From positions 1 through 31,858 of the forward strand of contig NW_026516488.1 in NCBI RefSeq assembly GCF_025602895.1: 31,858 bases of DNA, given 5' to 3'. Shown here piece by piece: positions 12,301 through 22,600 of the stretch (positions within the stretch are counted from its first letter, which is position 1; every line of letters begins with the position of its first letter). Source of the DNA: Polychytrium aggregatum (taxonomy: Eukaryota > Chytridiomycota > Chytridiomycetes > Polychytriales). The translations under genes and the position numbers were made by a program. Under the pieces are notes generated by a model. The model searched no databases, was not told the origin of the DNA, and saw nothing but the letters and a program-made list of their open reading frames with translations.

Positions 12301-15300
12301 AGTCTCTCCTATGGTATCCTCTATCTCCGTATATGTTCTACTACTATTACTACTACTACTATTACTACTACTACTACCATACTACTACTATACTACTACT
12401 ATACTCTTTTATTATATTGTATGATCTATTAGAATAGAATAGAAGAGAATAGAAGAGAATAGAATAGTATAGAAGAGAAGAGAATGGTATAGTATAGAAT
12501 GGTATAGTACAGAAACAGCTACAATTGAATAGGATTGAATATATCATGGCTTGCTCACAGGCCAGGCCAGAGACCACGGGCTTTAGGCCTTGGTACTTAG
12601 GCTTTAGGCTCTAGGCTTTAGGCTCCGGTTCTTAGGCTCAGTGTCAAGCTGCAGCCTGTAATGGGTGTCTGGTCAGGGTTTGGTCTGGGCCGTGATAAGG
12701 CTATAGACATCAGCTCTTGCAGTGTTCTCTCTATATACTGCCCCAACACCAGCCCCAGTCCAGGCCTGAACGCGCGGTACAAGAGCGCAGGTCTGGGAAC
12801 AGCCTAAACCCTGAGCCCTAAAGCCTAGCCTTAACCCAGGCCTGAGCTCCAGTATAGACTCGAGCCTTGGGTTCAGGCTAAAACCTGACCTGTGGCAGTA
12901 CCAGTGGCAGTTCAGAAGCATGGGTAGCTGGGGAAGTACTCTGGGTACTTCGGGGGATACTTTGAGTACTCTGGGTACTCTGGGAACTGTGGGAACTCCA
13001 GCAACAGGCGAGTGATGGGAATACGCGCTAGAAGCGTGGGAACAGTGATACGTGTGCTACGTGTGCTACGTGTGCTACGTGTGTGACGGGGGGATACTAC
13101 AGGCGATGTGTAGGATGACGGTAGTACTCAGAAGAGTCGAAGAATCGCTAAGATAGAATAGGCGCTGTGATCTCGCTGTGACCTCGGATTCTATATCACC
13201 CAGCCAGTTCTATCGGGCCCACTCTATAGTGGATCTGTGATCTGTGAAGTCCTTTGGACCTGGAGACCAGGGTTTGGCTCTAGAATTTTAAAATTTTAAA
13301 AAAAAACCCTCTGGCCATAGGCTGGAATCACGGGAGGATCACGGGCGAATGGCTGGGGTCTATCGGCACTGTGACCTCCCTGTGACCTCGGTTTCTATAT
13401 GATCCAGGCAGTTCTATCTGGCTCACTCTACAGTGGGTCTGTGATCTGTGAAGTCCTTTGGACCTGGAGGACCAGGGTTTGGCTCTAGAATTTTAAAATT
13501 TTAAAAAACCCTCTGGCCATAGGCTGGAATCACGGGTGGATCACGGGCGGTGGATCACGGGTGGATCATAGCCGGATGCCTGGCTGGATTTTGAAATTTT
13601 AAAATTGAAGAGGCCTGGGCGGTCCAAAAGATGGGCCGAGATCACAGATTCCATAATGAGATCACAGCAGTTTGATCTTCAATGGGGATCTGTATGCTGA
13701 GGCGCGCTTCCTCTGTGTCCAAGTCCAAGTCATGGTAGCAGACGACGCTGTTTTATGTAGGCTGTGACCTCCCTGTGACCTCCCTGTGACCTCGGTGCCT
13801 ATATGTTTGGGTACTTTTTACAATGCGTGGTGGGCACAACCAATGGGCACGTACTGGCCACGTACTGGCCACGTACGGGTCACCCAATGTGCGCGGCATC
13901 CACGATCACGCTCGTGTTTGAAGCCAGTGGAGTCTACTATAGAGGCTTTGGGCGGGTATAGGGCAAGCTGCTGCAGTCTCTCCTATGGTATCCTCTATCT
14001 CCGTATATGTTCTACTACTATTACTACTACTACTATTACTACTACTACTACCATACTACTACTATACTACTACTATACTCTTTTATTATATTGTATGATC
14101 TATTAGAATAGAATAGAAGAGAATAGAAGAGAATAGAATAGTATAGAAGAGAAGAGAATGGTATAGTATAGAATGGTATAGTACAGAAACAGCTACAATT
14201 GAATAGGATTGAATATATCATGGCTTGCTCACAGGCCAGGCCAGAGACCACGGGCTTTAGGCCTTGGTACTTAGGCTTTAGGCTCTAGGCTTTAGGCTCC
14301 GGTTCTTAGGCTCAGTGTCAAGCTGCAGCCTGTAATGGGTGTCTGGTCAGGGTTTGGTCTGGGCCGTGATAAGGCTATAGACATCAGCTCTTGCAGTGTT
14401 CTCTCTATATACTGCCCCAACACCAGCCCCAGTCCAGGCCTGAACGCGCGGTACAAGAGCGCAGGTCTGGGAACAGCCTAAACCCTGAGCCCTAAAGCCT
14501 AGCCTTAACCCAGGCCTGAGCTCCAGTATAGACTCGAGCCTTGGGTTCAGGCTAAAACCTGACCTGTGGCAGTACCAGTGGCAGTTCAGAAGCATGGGTA
14601 GCTGGGGAAGTACTCTGGGTACTTCGGGGGATACTTTGAGTACTCTGGGTACTCTGGGAACTGTGGGAACTCCAGCAACAGGCGAGTGATGGGAATACGC
14701 GCTAGAAGCGTGGGAACAGTGATACGTGTGCTACGTGTGCTACGTGTGCTACGTGTGTGACGGGGGGATACTACAGGCGATGTGTAGGATGACGGTAGTA
14801 CTCAGAAGAGTCGAAGAATCGCTAAGATAGAATAGGCGCTGTGATCTCGCTGTGACCTCGGATTCTATATCACCCAGCCAGTTCTATCGGGCCCACTCTA
14901 TAGTGGATCTGTGATCTGTGAAGTCCTTTGGACCTGGAGACCAGGGTTTGGCTCTAGAATTTTAAAATTTTAAAAAAAAACCCTCTGGCCATAGGCTGGA
15001 ATCACGGGAGGATCACGGGCGAATGGCTGGGGTCTATCGGCACTGTGACCTCCCTGTGACCTCGGTTTCTATATGATCCAGGCAGTTCTATCTGGCTCAC
15101 TCTACAGTGGGTCTGTGATCTGTGAAGTCCTTTGGACCTGGAGGACCAGGGTTTGGCTCTAGAATTTTAAAATTTTAAAAAACCCTCTGGCCATAGGCTG
15201 GAATCACGGGTGGATCACGGGCGGTGGATCACGGGTGGATCATAGCCGGATGCCTGGCTGGATTTTGAAATTTTAAAATTGAAGAGGCCTGGGCGGTCCA

Positions 15301-16741
15301 AAAGATGGGCCGAGATCACAGATTCCATAATGAGATCACAGCAGTTTGATCTTCAATGGGGATCTGTATGCTGAGGCGCGCTTCCTCTGTGTCCAAGTCC
15401 AAGTCATGGTAGCAGACGACGCTGTTTTATGTAGGCTGTGACCTCCCTGTGACCTCCCTGTGACCTCGGTGCCTATATGTTTGGGTACTTTTTACAATGC
15501 GTGGTGGGCACAACCAATGGGCACGTACTGGCCACGTACTGGCCACGTACGGGTCACCCAATGTGCGCGGCATCCACGATCACGCTCGTGTTTGAAGCCA
15601 GTGGAGTCTACTATAGAGGCTTTGGGCGGGTATAGGGCAAGCTGCTGCAGTCTCTCCTATGGTATCCTCTATCTCCGTATATGTTCTACTACTATTACTA
15701 CTACTACTATTACTACTACTACTACCATACTACTACTATACTACTACTATACTCTTTTATTATATTGTATGATCTATTAGAATAGAATAGAAGAGAATAG
15801 AAGAGAATAGAATAGTATAGAAGAGAAGAGAATGGTATAGTATAGAATGGTATAGTACAGAAACAGCTACAATTGAATAGGATTGAATATATCATGGCTT
15901 GCTCACAGGCCAGGCCAGAGACCACGGGCTTTAGGCCTTGGTACTTAGGCTTTAGGCTCTAGGCTTTAGGCTCCGGTTCTTAGGCTCAGTGTCAAGCTGC
16001 AGCCTGTAATGGGTGTCTGGTCAGGGTTTGGTCTGGGCCGTGATAAGGCTATAGACATCAGCTCTTGCAGTGTTCTCTCTATATACTGCCCCAACACCAG
16101 CCCCAGTCCAGGCCTGAACGCGCGGTACAAGAGCGCAGGTCTGGGAACAGCCTAAACCCTGAGCCCTAAAGCCTAGCCTTAACCCAGGCCTGAGCTCCAG
16201 TATAGACTCGAGCCTTGGGTTCAGGCTAAAACCTGACCTGTGGCAGTACCAGTGGCAGTTCAGAAGCATGGGTAGCTGGGGAAGTACTCTGGGTACTTCG
16301 GGGGATACTTTGAGTACTCTGGGTACTCTGGGAACTGTGGGAACTCCAGCAACAGGCGAGTGATGGGAATACGCGCTAGAAGCGTGGGAACAGTGATACG
16401 TGTGCTACGTGTGCTACGTGTGCTACGTGTGTGACGGGGGGATACTACAGGCGATGTGTAGGATGACGGTAGTACTCAGAAGAGTCGAAGAATCGCTAAG
16501 ATAGAATAGGCGCTGTGATCTCGCTGTGACCTCGGATTCTATATCACCCAGCCAGTTCTATCGGGCCCACTCTATAGTGGATCTGTGATCTGTGAAGTCC
16601 TTTGGACCTGGAGACCAGGGTTTGGCTCTAGAATTTTAAAATTTTAAAAAAAAACCCTCTGGCCATAGGCTGGAATCACGGGAGGATCACGGGCGAATGG
16701 CTGGGGTCTATCGGCACTGTGACCTCCCTGTGACCTCGGTT

Positions 16742-18120
16742 TCTATATGATCCAGGCAGTTCTATCTGGCTCACTCTACAGTGGGTCTGTGATCTGTGAA
16801 GTCCTTTGGACCTGGAGGACCAGGGTTTGGCTCTAGAATTTTAAAATTTTAAAAAACCCTCTGGCCATAGGCTGGAATCACGGGTGGATCACGGGCGGTG
16901 GATCACGGGTGGATCATAGCCGGATGCCTGGCTGGATTTTGAAATTTTAAAATTGAAGAGGCCTGGGCGGTCCAAAAGATGGGCCGAGATCACAGATTCC
17001 ATAATGAGATCACAGCAGTTTGATCTTCAATGGGGATCTGTATGCTGAGGCGCGCTTCCTCTGTGTCCAAGTCCAAGTCATGGTAGCAGACGACGCTGTT
17101 TTATGTAGGCTGTGACCTCCCTGTGACCTCCCTGTGACCTCGGTGCCTATATGTTTGGGTACTTTTTACAATGCGTGGTGGGCACAACCAATGGGCACGT
17201 ACTGGCCACGTACTGGCCACGTACGGGTCACCCAATGTGCGCGGCATCCACGATCACGCTCGTGTTTGAAGCCAGTGGAGTCTACTATAGAGGCTTTGGG
17301 CGGGTATAGGGCAAGCTGCTGCAGTCTCTCCTATGGTATCCTCTATCTCCGTATATGTTCTACTACTATTACTACTACTACTATTACTACTACTACTACC
17401 ATACTACTACTATACTACTACTATACTCTTTTATTATATTGTATGATCTATTAGAATAGAATAGAAGAGAATAGAAGAGAATAGAATAGTATAGAAGAGA
17501 AGAGAATGGTATAGTATAGAATGGTATAGTACAGAAACAGCTACAATTGAATAGGATTGAATATATCATGGCTTGCTCACAGGCCAGGCCAGAGACCACG
17601 GGCTTTAGGCCTTGGTACTTAGGCTTTAGGCTCTAGGCTTTAGGCTCCGGTTCTTAGGCTCAGTGTCAAGCTGCAGCCTGTAATGGGTGTCTGGTCAGGG
17701 TTTGGTCTGGGCCGTGATAAGGCTATAGACATCAGCTCTTGCAGTGTTCTCTCTATATACTGCCCCAACACCAGCCCCAGTCCAGGCCTGAACGCGCGGT
17801 ACAAGAGCGCAGGTCTGGGAACAGCCTAAACCCTGAGCCCTAAAGCCTAGCCTTAACCCAGGCCTGAGCTCCAGTATAGACTCGAGCCTTGGGTTCAGGC
17901 TAAAACCTGACCTGTGGCAGTACCAGTGGCAGTTCAGAAGCATGGGTAGCTGGGGAAGTACTCTGGGTACTTCGGGGGATACTTTGAGTACTCTGGGTAC
18001 TCTGGGAACTGTGGGAACTCCAGCAACAGGCGAGTGATGGGAATACGCGCTAGAAGCGTGGGAACAGTGATACGTGTGCTACGTGTGCTACGTGTGCTAC
18101 GTGTGTGACGGGGGGATACT
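16742..18120. repeat. Satellite unit split by the retrotransposon, 5' part (1379 bp)
   Basis: This unit starts in normal phase and is interrupted after its ATACT at 18116-18120. The remaining 295 bp are found at 24042-24336, and 1379 + 295 gives exactly 1674. The element therefore inserted with no loss of satellite DNA beyond the usual target duplication. Confidence 0.97.
18116..18120. repeat. Target site duplication ATACT, left copy
   Basis: ATACT directly precedes the TG of the 5' LTR and is repeated directly after the CA of the 3' LTR. Uninterrupted satellite units have a single ATACT here. Five base pairs is the usual staggered cut of Ty3/gypsy integrases. Confidence 0.97.
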
Positions 18121-18363
18121 TGTGATGATCATGCACGTTGGGAACACGTGTGGACTGCTGCGCGTGATGCACCGTGAGTCATGTTTGTTTGTCTTGGCGT
18201 GTATTCCCTGATTGGCTGGCGCCGATGACTCTTACTTCGCCTCCGACTGCGCTGTGCTTCGCCCCTCTCGCTGGATGCTCCGCCTCCCTCGCACCCCCTT
18301 CTCGTCCCTCGTTTGTCGCTCCACCCTTCTCGCCCACTTTCGCCCTTCGGTTTCCCTCTTGGC

Positions 18364-18369
18364 TATAAA
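18364..18369 (+). promoter_or_regulatory. TATA box of the 5' LTR promoter
   Basis: TATAAA within GGCTATAAAG, 39 bp before the predicted first transcribed base at 18403. No ATG occurs between 18403 and the gag start, which fits an RNA beginning here. The same box recurs at 23895-23900 in the 3' LTR. Confidence 0.75.
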
Positions 18370-18402
18370 GCCCCTCCTTTCTTGCACCCATTTTGTATCT
18401 TC

Positions 18403-18413
18403 AGTTCGAACAA
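18403..18413 (+). promoter_or_regulatory. Predicted RNA 5' end and self-primer AGTTCGAACAA
   Basis: These 11 nt are the exact reverse complement of 18508-18518, the sequence just inside the 5' LTR. In Tf1 the first 11 nt of the mRNA anneal to the primer-binding site and prime minus-strand synthesis after cleavage by RNase H. The same length, the position downstream of the TATA box and the location of the partner all fit that mechanism. The start site itself is inferred. Confidence 0.75.
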
Positions 18414-18505
18414 CACTTGTTGTTATCTGATAAGTCGTAATATAGCTTATCGTTGTTCGCCAAGCACCTGGTCGTCCAGTGTCGTTGCTTGTCGTGGTCC
18501 TCACA

Positions 18506-18624
18506 TATTGTTCGAACTCCCTCTCTCTGTCTGACCACCTGCTTGGCTGAGGCTTCGTTGCTGCCCTCATCCTTCTATTCTCTGTTGTCTTCTCTGCACT
18601 CTCCCCCCCGCCCCCATATCCCAC
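18506..18624 (+). other. Untranslated leader between 5' LTR and gag
   Basis: A 119 bp pyrimidine-rich leader containing the primer-binding site and a C-tract just before the start codon. It has no ATG. A packaging signal may lie here, but none can be recognised. Confidence 0.7.
18508..18518 (+). other. Primer-binding site, self-priming type
   Basis: TTGTTCGAACT begins 2 nt after the LTR end and is fully complementary to 18403-18413. The complementarity stops exactly at 11 bp on both sides. No TGG of the kind expected for a tRNA 3' end occurs in the usual place next to the LTR. The central TTCGAA is palindromic, so part of the match would also arise by symmetry. Confidence 0.78.
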
Positions 18625-19608
18625 ATGGACCAACTCCAGGCCCAAATCGTTGCCCTCCAGGAGGAACTGGTCCTCCTCCGGACCACACACTCTTCCGCCG
18701 CCCCGCAGCTCCCCCACATGCCGACCCCGGACAAGTTCGACGGCACCAGGTCAAAGTTCCGCCCCTTCGTCAACCAGTGCCGCCTGCTCATGATGCTTCA
18801 GGCATCCAGGTTCCCGTCCGAGCAAGTCAAGGTGGGTTACGTCTTGAGTTTGCTCACTGGTCCGGCCCTCCAGTGGGCGACTCCCTTGATCGAGTCGAAC
18901 GATCAAATCCTGCACTCGTTCGACTCGTTCATGGAACGCTTTCGCCAAGCGTTTGACGATCCCGACCGCACCCATACTGCCGAGCTGCTCCTTTCCTCCA
19001 TGGCACAGGGCAACCGATCGTGCATGGACTACGCTTCCGAGTTCCTCCGCGTTGCCGCCGACCTTCCCTGGAACGACGAAGCCAAGATATCCGCCTTCCG
19101 CCGTGGCCTGTCGAGGGAGATCAAGCAGCGTCTCTCCTTCATCGACCCTCTCCCTCTCCGCTTGGTCCCGTTCGTCGAGCGTTGCCTCAAGATCGACGCA
19201 CGCATCATCGAGCTCAACAACGAGCTCCGAAACACCGGCCCTGTTTCCTTCGGCACCCAGGCCTTCCACTCCCGCACCCCGTCCTTCCAGCCGCCCGCCC
19301 AGGAGCCTCCGGTCCTCTACTCCGAGCCGATGCAGATCGACGCCGCCGTCGTCAGCCGCCTGACCCCCGAGGAGAAGAATCGCCGCTTCCAGGAGCGCCT
19401 CTGCTTCCGTTGTGGCAAGCCCGGCCACGTCGCCAAGTCCTGCCCCCTCAAGTCCGGCTCCCGTGCTCCCGCCTCTGGTTCCCGCTTCCCTGGCTCCCGT
19501 CCTCAGGCTCCCGGCTCCCGTCCCCGTTCGAAGGTTGTCCGAACCATCGTCTACGATGATGGTGAGGAGGAACACTTCGAGTCGGGAAACGACCAGGCCC
19601 AGATCTAA
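18625..19608 (+). CDS. gag: Gag structural protein of the retrotransposon
   Basis: 327 aa; Gag assembles the cytoplasmic virus-like particle and packages the element's RNA. Residues 1-20 form a short Leu/Gln/Glu-rich helix that could be a coiled coil. Residues about 30-195 match the Ty3/gypsy and sushi-type Gag core in style, with MPTPDKFDG near 32, the PSEQVKVGYVLSLLTG stretch near 64 and a Trp at 84. Residues 260-273 form one zinc knuckle, C-X2-C-X4-H-X4-C (C260, C263, H268, C273). After it come basic Ser/Arg/Pro repeats (residues about 277-302) and an acidic tail. The start is the first ATG after the predicted RNA start, with G at +4. Near its end the ORF carries the GGGAAAC shift site. 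Its TAA lies inside the downstream hairpin, as expected of a Gag that also makes a Gag-Pol fusion. The ORF is intact. Confidence 0.95.
   Translation: MDQLQAQIVALQEELVLLRTTHSSAAPQLPHMPTPDKFDGTRSKFRPFVNQCRLLMMLQASRFPSEQVKVGYVLSLLTGPALQWATPLIESNDQILHSFDSFMERFRQAFDDPDRTHTAELLLSSMAQGNRSCMDYASEFLRVAADLPWNDEAKISAFRRGLSREIKQRLSFIDPLPLRLVPFVERCLKIDARIIELNNELRNTGPVSFGTQAFHSRTPSFQPPAQEPPVLYSEPMQIDAAVVSRLTPEEKNRRFQERLCFRCGKPGHVAKSCPLKSGSRAPASGSRFPGSRPQAPGSRPRSKVVRTIVYDDGEEEHFESGNDQAQI
19584..19590 (+). promoter_or_regulatory. -1 ribosomal frameshift slippery heptamer GGGAAAC
   Basis: In the gag frame it reads G GGA AAC, the canonical X XXY YYZ form. After the slip the codons are GGG and AAA, followed by CGA in the pol frame. 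The pol frame opens at 19566, after a TGA at 19563-19565. The gag frame closes at 19608, so the shift must happen in this 43-nt overlap, where the heptamer sits. GGGAAAC is also the reported shift site of PEG10, a mammalian gene derived from a sushi-class element. Confidence 0.9.
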
Positions 19609-22600
19609 GTGGAGGCTTAGATCTGGAGCCGTCCCCCCTTCCTCCAGAAGCAAGCGTCGATGGTAAGGAGCATGAGGTAAGTGTCGAACGCATGGCTATG
19701 TGTGGAATGATCAATGTAGTCGGTGGTGGATCGCACTCTGTCAATACCGCCTCTTCTAAGGGCACATCTGGCTCCCAGATGTCTTTGACAGAGCTCCCGA
19801 TCTCCACACCACCTGCGAACTTGGTCATCTGCTCGAACCATGCTGCCGACACTGATCTCTGCTCCGAGCCTTCTTCGTGCGTTTCTTCGATTTCTTCGTC
19901 TTCTCCCGTTTTCTCCGCTTCTCTTGTTCTCCCTTCTGGTCGCTCCCTCTCTTGCCAACTTCTCGTCGATTCTGGTGCCTCCGGGAACTTCATCGACGAG
20001 AGCTTTGTTGACCGCTTCTCGGTCCCCCTCGTTTCCAAATCCACTCCTCTCCCTGTCCAAGGTGTCGATGGCCAGCCACTTTCTTCCGGCCCCATCACTT
20101 TTGAGACGGAACCCCTCAAGATTGTTCTTGGGGACTACACTCAACACCTTTCCTTTGATGTCATTAAGTCTCCCCACCAACCCGTTATCCTTGGCTATCC
20201 CTGGCTGCAGTCCATCGAACCCAGGCTTCACTGGGCTCGTGGACTCCTTTGCCTTCCCCGTCCTGCAAGCCACATCCTCAAGGTTGTGGATGCCTCTTCC
20301 CTCCCTTCCGTTTCTTCCGTTTCTCCTTCTCCCCTTCCTCTTGTTGGCGACACACCCAATGTTTTCCCTCGTGCCTCTACCGACACCACTGTGGTGCTCG
20401 CTTCTTCGCCTCGCACCGTTTGTACTCGCGAAGATGATCAGAATAAAGTGATCGCTCAACGTTATTCTGATTGTGTTCCGAGTGAGGTGCCCTGTTCCTG
20501 TGCTGCTCGTCCTGGTCCCTCCGGTCTCGTCTCCGTCCGTCCTGGTCTCCCCGGTCCCGTTGCTCCCAGCCCCGCTCCTGTCCGTGTCCAAGCGATCAGG
20601 TACAAGTCGTTGGAGCAGTCCGTCCTCGACACACAGTCTAGCCCCGACCCCCTGACTGTGTTCCAAGTCCTCGTCCTTCCTGCCACCGATCCGGATCCGA
20701 CGCCCCTCTCGACGTCGATCCCCGAGGAGTACAAGTCGTTTGGCTCAGTCTTCTCGAAGCAGGAAGCCGACTCGTTGCCCCCGCACCGGACGTACGACTG
20801 CCCGATCGACCTGGAGCCCGGCAAGACCCCCAAGTTCGGACCACTCTACTCCCTGTCAGAGCCCGAACTCAAGGCCCTTCGTGAATACCTCGACGACAAC
20901 CTCGTCAAAGGGTTCATCCGTCCTTCGTCCTCTCCCGCCGGTTCCCCGATCCTCTTCGTCAAGAAGAAGGACGGCTCTCTGCGTCTCTGCGTGGACTATC
21001 GCGCATTGAACACGATCACGGTCAAGAATCGTTATCCCTTACCGTTGATCAACGAGATGCTGGACCGAGTCCGGGACGCGAAGGTGTTCACGAAGCTGGA
21101 CCTCCGCGGGGCCTACAACCTGCTGCGTATCCGCGCAGGCGACGAGTGGAAGACGGCCTTCCGCACTCGTTACGGCCAGTTCGAGTACTTGGTGATGCCC
21201 TTTGGACTCACCAATGCTCCGGCCACCTTCCAGCACTTCATCAACGATGTCCTTCGTGAGGAGCTGGACAACTTTGCGATTGCCTACCTTGACGACATCT
21301 TGATTTACAGCGCTGACCCCACTCAGCATGCAAATCACGTCAAGCAGGTCCTGGCCAAGCTCCAGGCTGCAAAGTTGTACTGCAAGCTGGAGAAGTGCGA
21401 GTTCTCCAAGGACAAGGTCTCGTTCCTCGGCTACGTCATCTCGCCCAAGGGTATCGAGATGGAACGAGCAAAGCTCTCCGCCATTGTCGACTGGCCCGTC
21501 CCCCGCAATGTCTCCGACCTTCGCTCCTTCATTGGGTTCTCGAACTTTTACCGTCGCTTCATTGACGGATATGCCAAGATCGCCGGTCCGCTCACGCTCC
21601 TGTTCAAGAAGTCCCAGGTCTTCCGCTGGTCCCCCGACGCCCACAAGGCTTTCCAGTCCCTCAAGGAAGCCTTCGTCTCCGAGCCCGTCCTTGCGCACCC
21701 CGACCCATCCAAGCCCTTTGTCGTGGAGTCTGATGCCTCAGACTTTGCGATCGGATGCGTCCTGTCCCAGCGCGGCTCCGATGGCCACCTGCACCCGTGC
21801 TCCTTTCACTCCCGCACGCTCATGGATGCTGAACGCAACTACAGCATCTATGAGAAGGAGCTCTTGGCCATCAAGGAGGCATTCGAGGTCTGGCGACACT
21901 ACCTCGAAGGCGCCCAACACCCAGTCCAAGTCCTTACCGACCACAAGAACTTGGAATACCTGGCGTCGGCCCGCATCCTCAACCAGCGACACGCCCGGTG
22001 GTCGCAGTTCCTGTCTCGGTTCGACCTCCGGATTCAATACCTCCCCGGTCCAAAGAACGGCAAGGCCGACGCTCTCTCCCGCCGCCCGGACTACGTCCCT
22101 CCGTCCGCACCTGTGTCCAAGGAGCCTCCCCCGTTGCTGCCACCTTCGGCGTTCGCCTGTGCCGTCCGTCGCTCCTCGGATGCAAGTTCCACTCGCCCTG
22201 TGGACTTGCTCAAGCTCATTGCCGAGGAGCAACCAAAGGACCCGTCCCTGGACCAGCTCCGCAACGATCCCAAGTATGTCCTGAAGGATGATCTCCTCAC
22301 CTTCATGGACAAGATCGTTGTGCCAGAGTCGTGTCGAGTCCCCGTCCTCAAGTCATGCCACGACCCTGTCGCTGTTGGACATCCTGGCATTCGGCGGACC
22401 CGAGCACTGATCTCGAGGCAGTTCTGGTGGCCCTCGATCCGCAAGGATGTCCAGGCTTATGTCTCGACGTGCGACACTTGTGCACGCTCGAAAGTCCCTC
22501 GACATAAGCCGTTTGGATACTTGCAGCCCCTCCCGACGGCATCGCGACCCTGGTCTCTGGTGACGATGGACTTTATCACCGACCTCCCCGAGTCCAACGG

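Larger units (their letters stand above)
1..18120. repeat. 1674 bp satellite tandem array, left part (about 10.8 units)
   Basis: Head-to-tail repeat with an exact 1674 bp period. Landmarks such as the TAC microsatellite and the 9-mer TACGTGTGC cluster recur at this spacing from the first base to 18120. Units look identical, except that the first has 7 As at 110-116 where later units have 6. The unit is made of short tandem repeats and holds no convincing gene: its three longest ORFs (106, 82 and 67 codons) simply recur with the repeat, and two of them read through microsatellite. I see no rRNA, tRNA or snRNA signature. The array continues beyond the left window edge. The family is not one I recognise; subtelomeric, centromeric or other heterochromatic satellite are all possible. 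Confidence 0.97.
18121..18505 (+). repeat. 5' LTR (385 bp)
   Basis: It begins TGTGATGATC and ends GGTCCTCACA, so the ends form a 5 bp inverted repeat TGTGA/TCACA. By eye it matches the 3' LTR at every base. It holds a TATA box at 18364-18369. With the likely transcription start at 18403, U3 would be about 282 bp and the rest R plus U5. The R/U5 boundary and polyadenylation site are not visible, as there is no AATAAA. Confidence 0.97.

Noticed and set aside
1..18120. CRISPR array or rDNA spacer array
   Set aside because: The 1674 bp units are contiguous without unique spacers, and no rRNA gene or rRNA-like segment is present in the window.
18508..18518. tRNA-derived primer site based on the T-loop-like GTTCGAA
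   Set aside because: There is no TGG next to the LTR, and the 11 nt complement in the element's own predicted RNA start is a complete explanation.
19692..19694. Independent pol start at the first ATG of its frame
   Set aside because: The pol frame is open back to 19566, and a perfectly phased frameshift signal sits in the overlap, so fusion to Gag explains expression better. A separate start cannot be fully excluded.
18751..20666. Long minus-strand ORFs (300, 223 and 349 codons) opposite gag and early pol
   Set aside because: They are mirror frames of a GC-rich coding region with strong third-position bias. No domains, and the plus-strand frames carry all known motifs.
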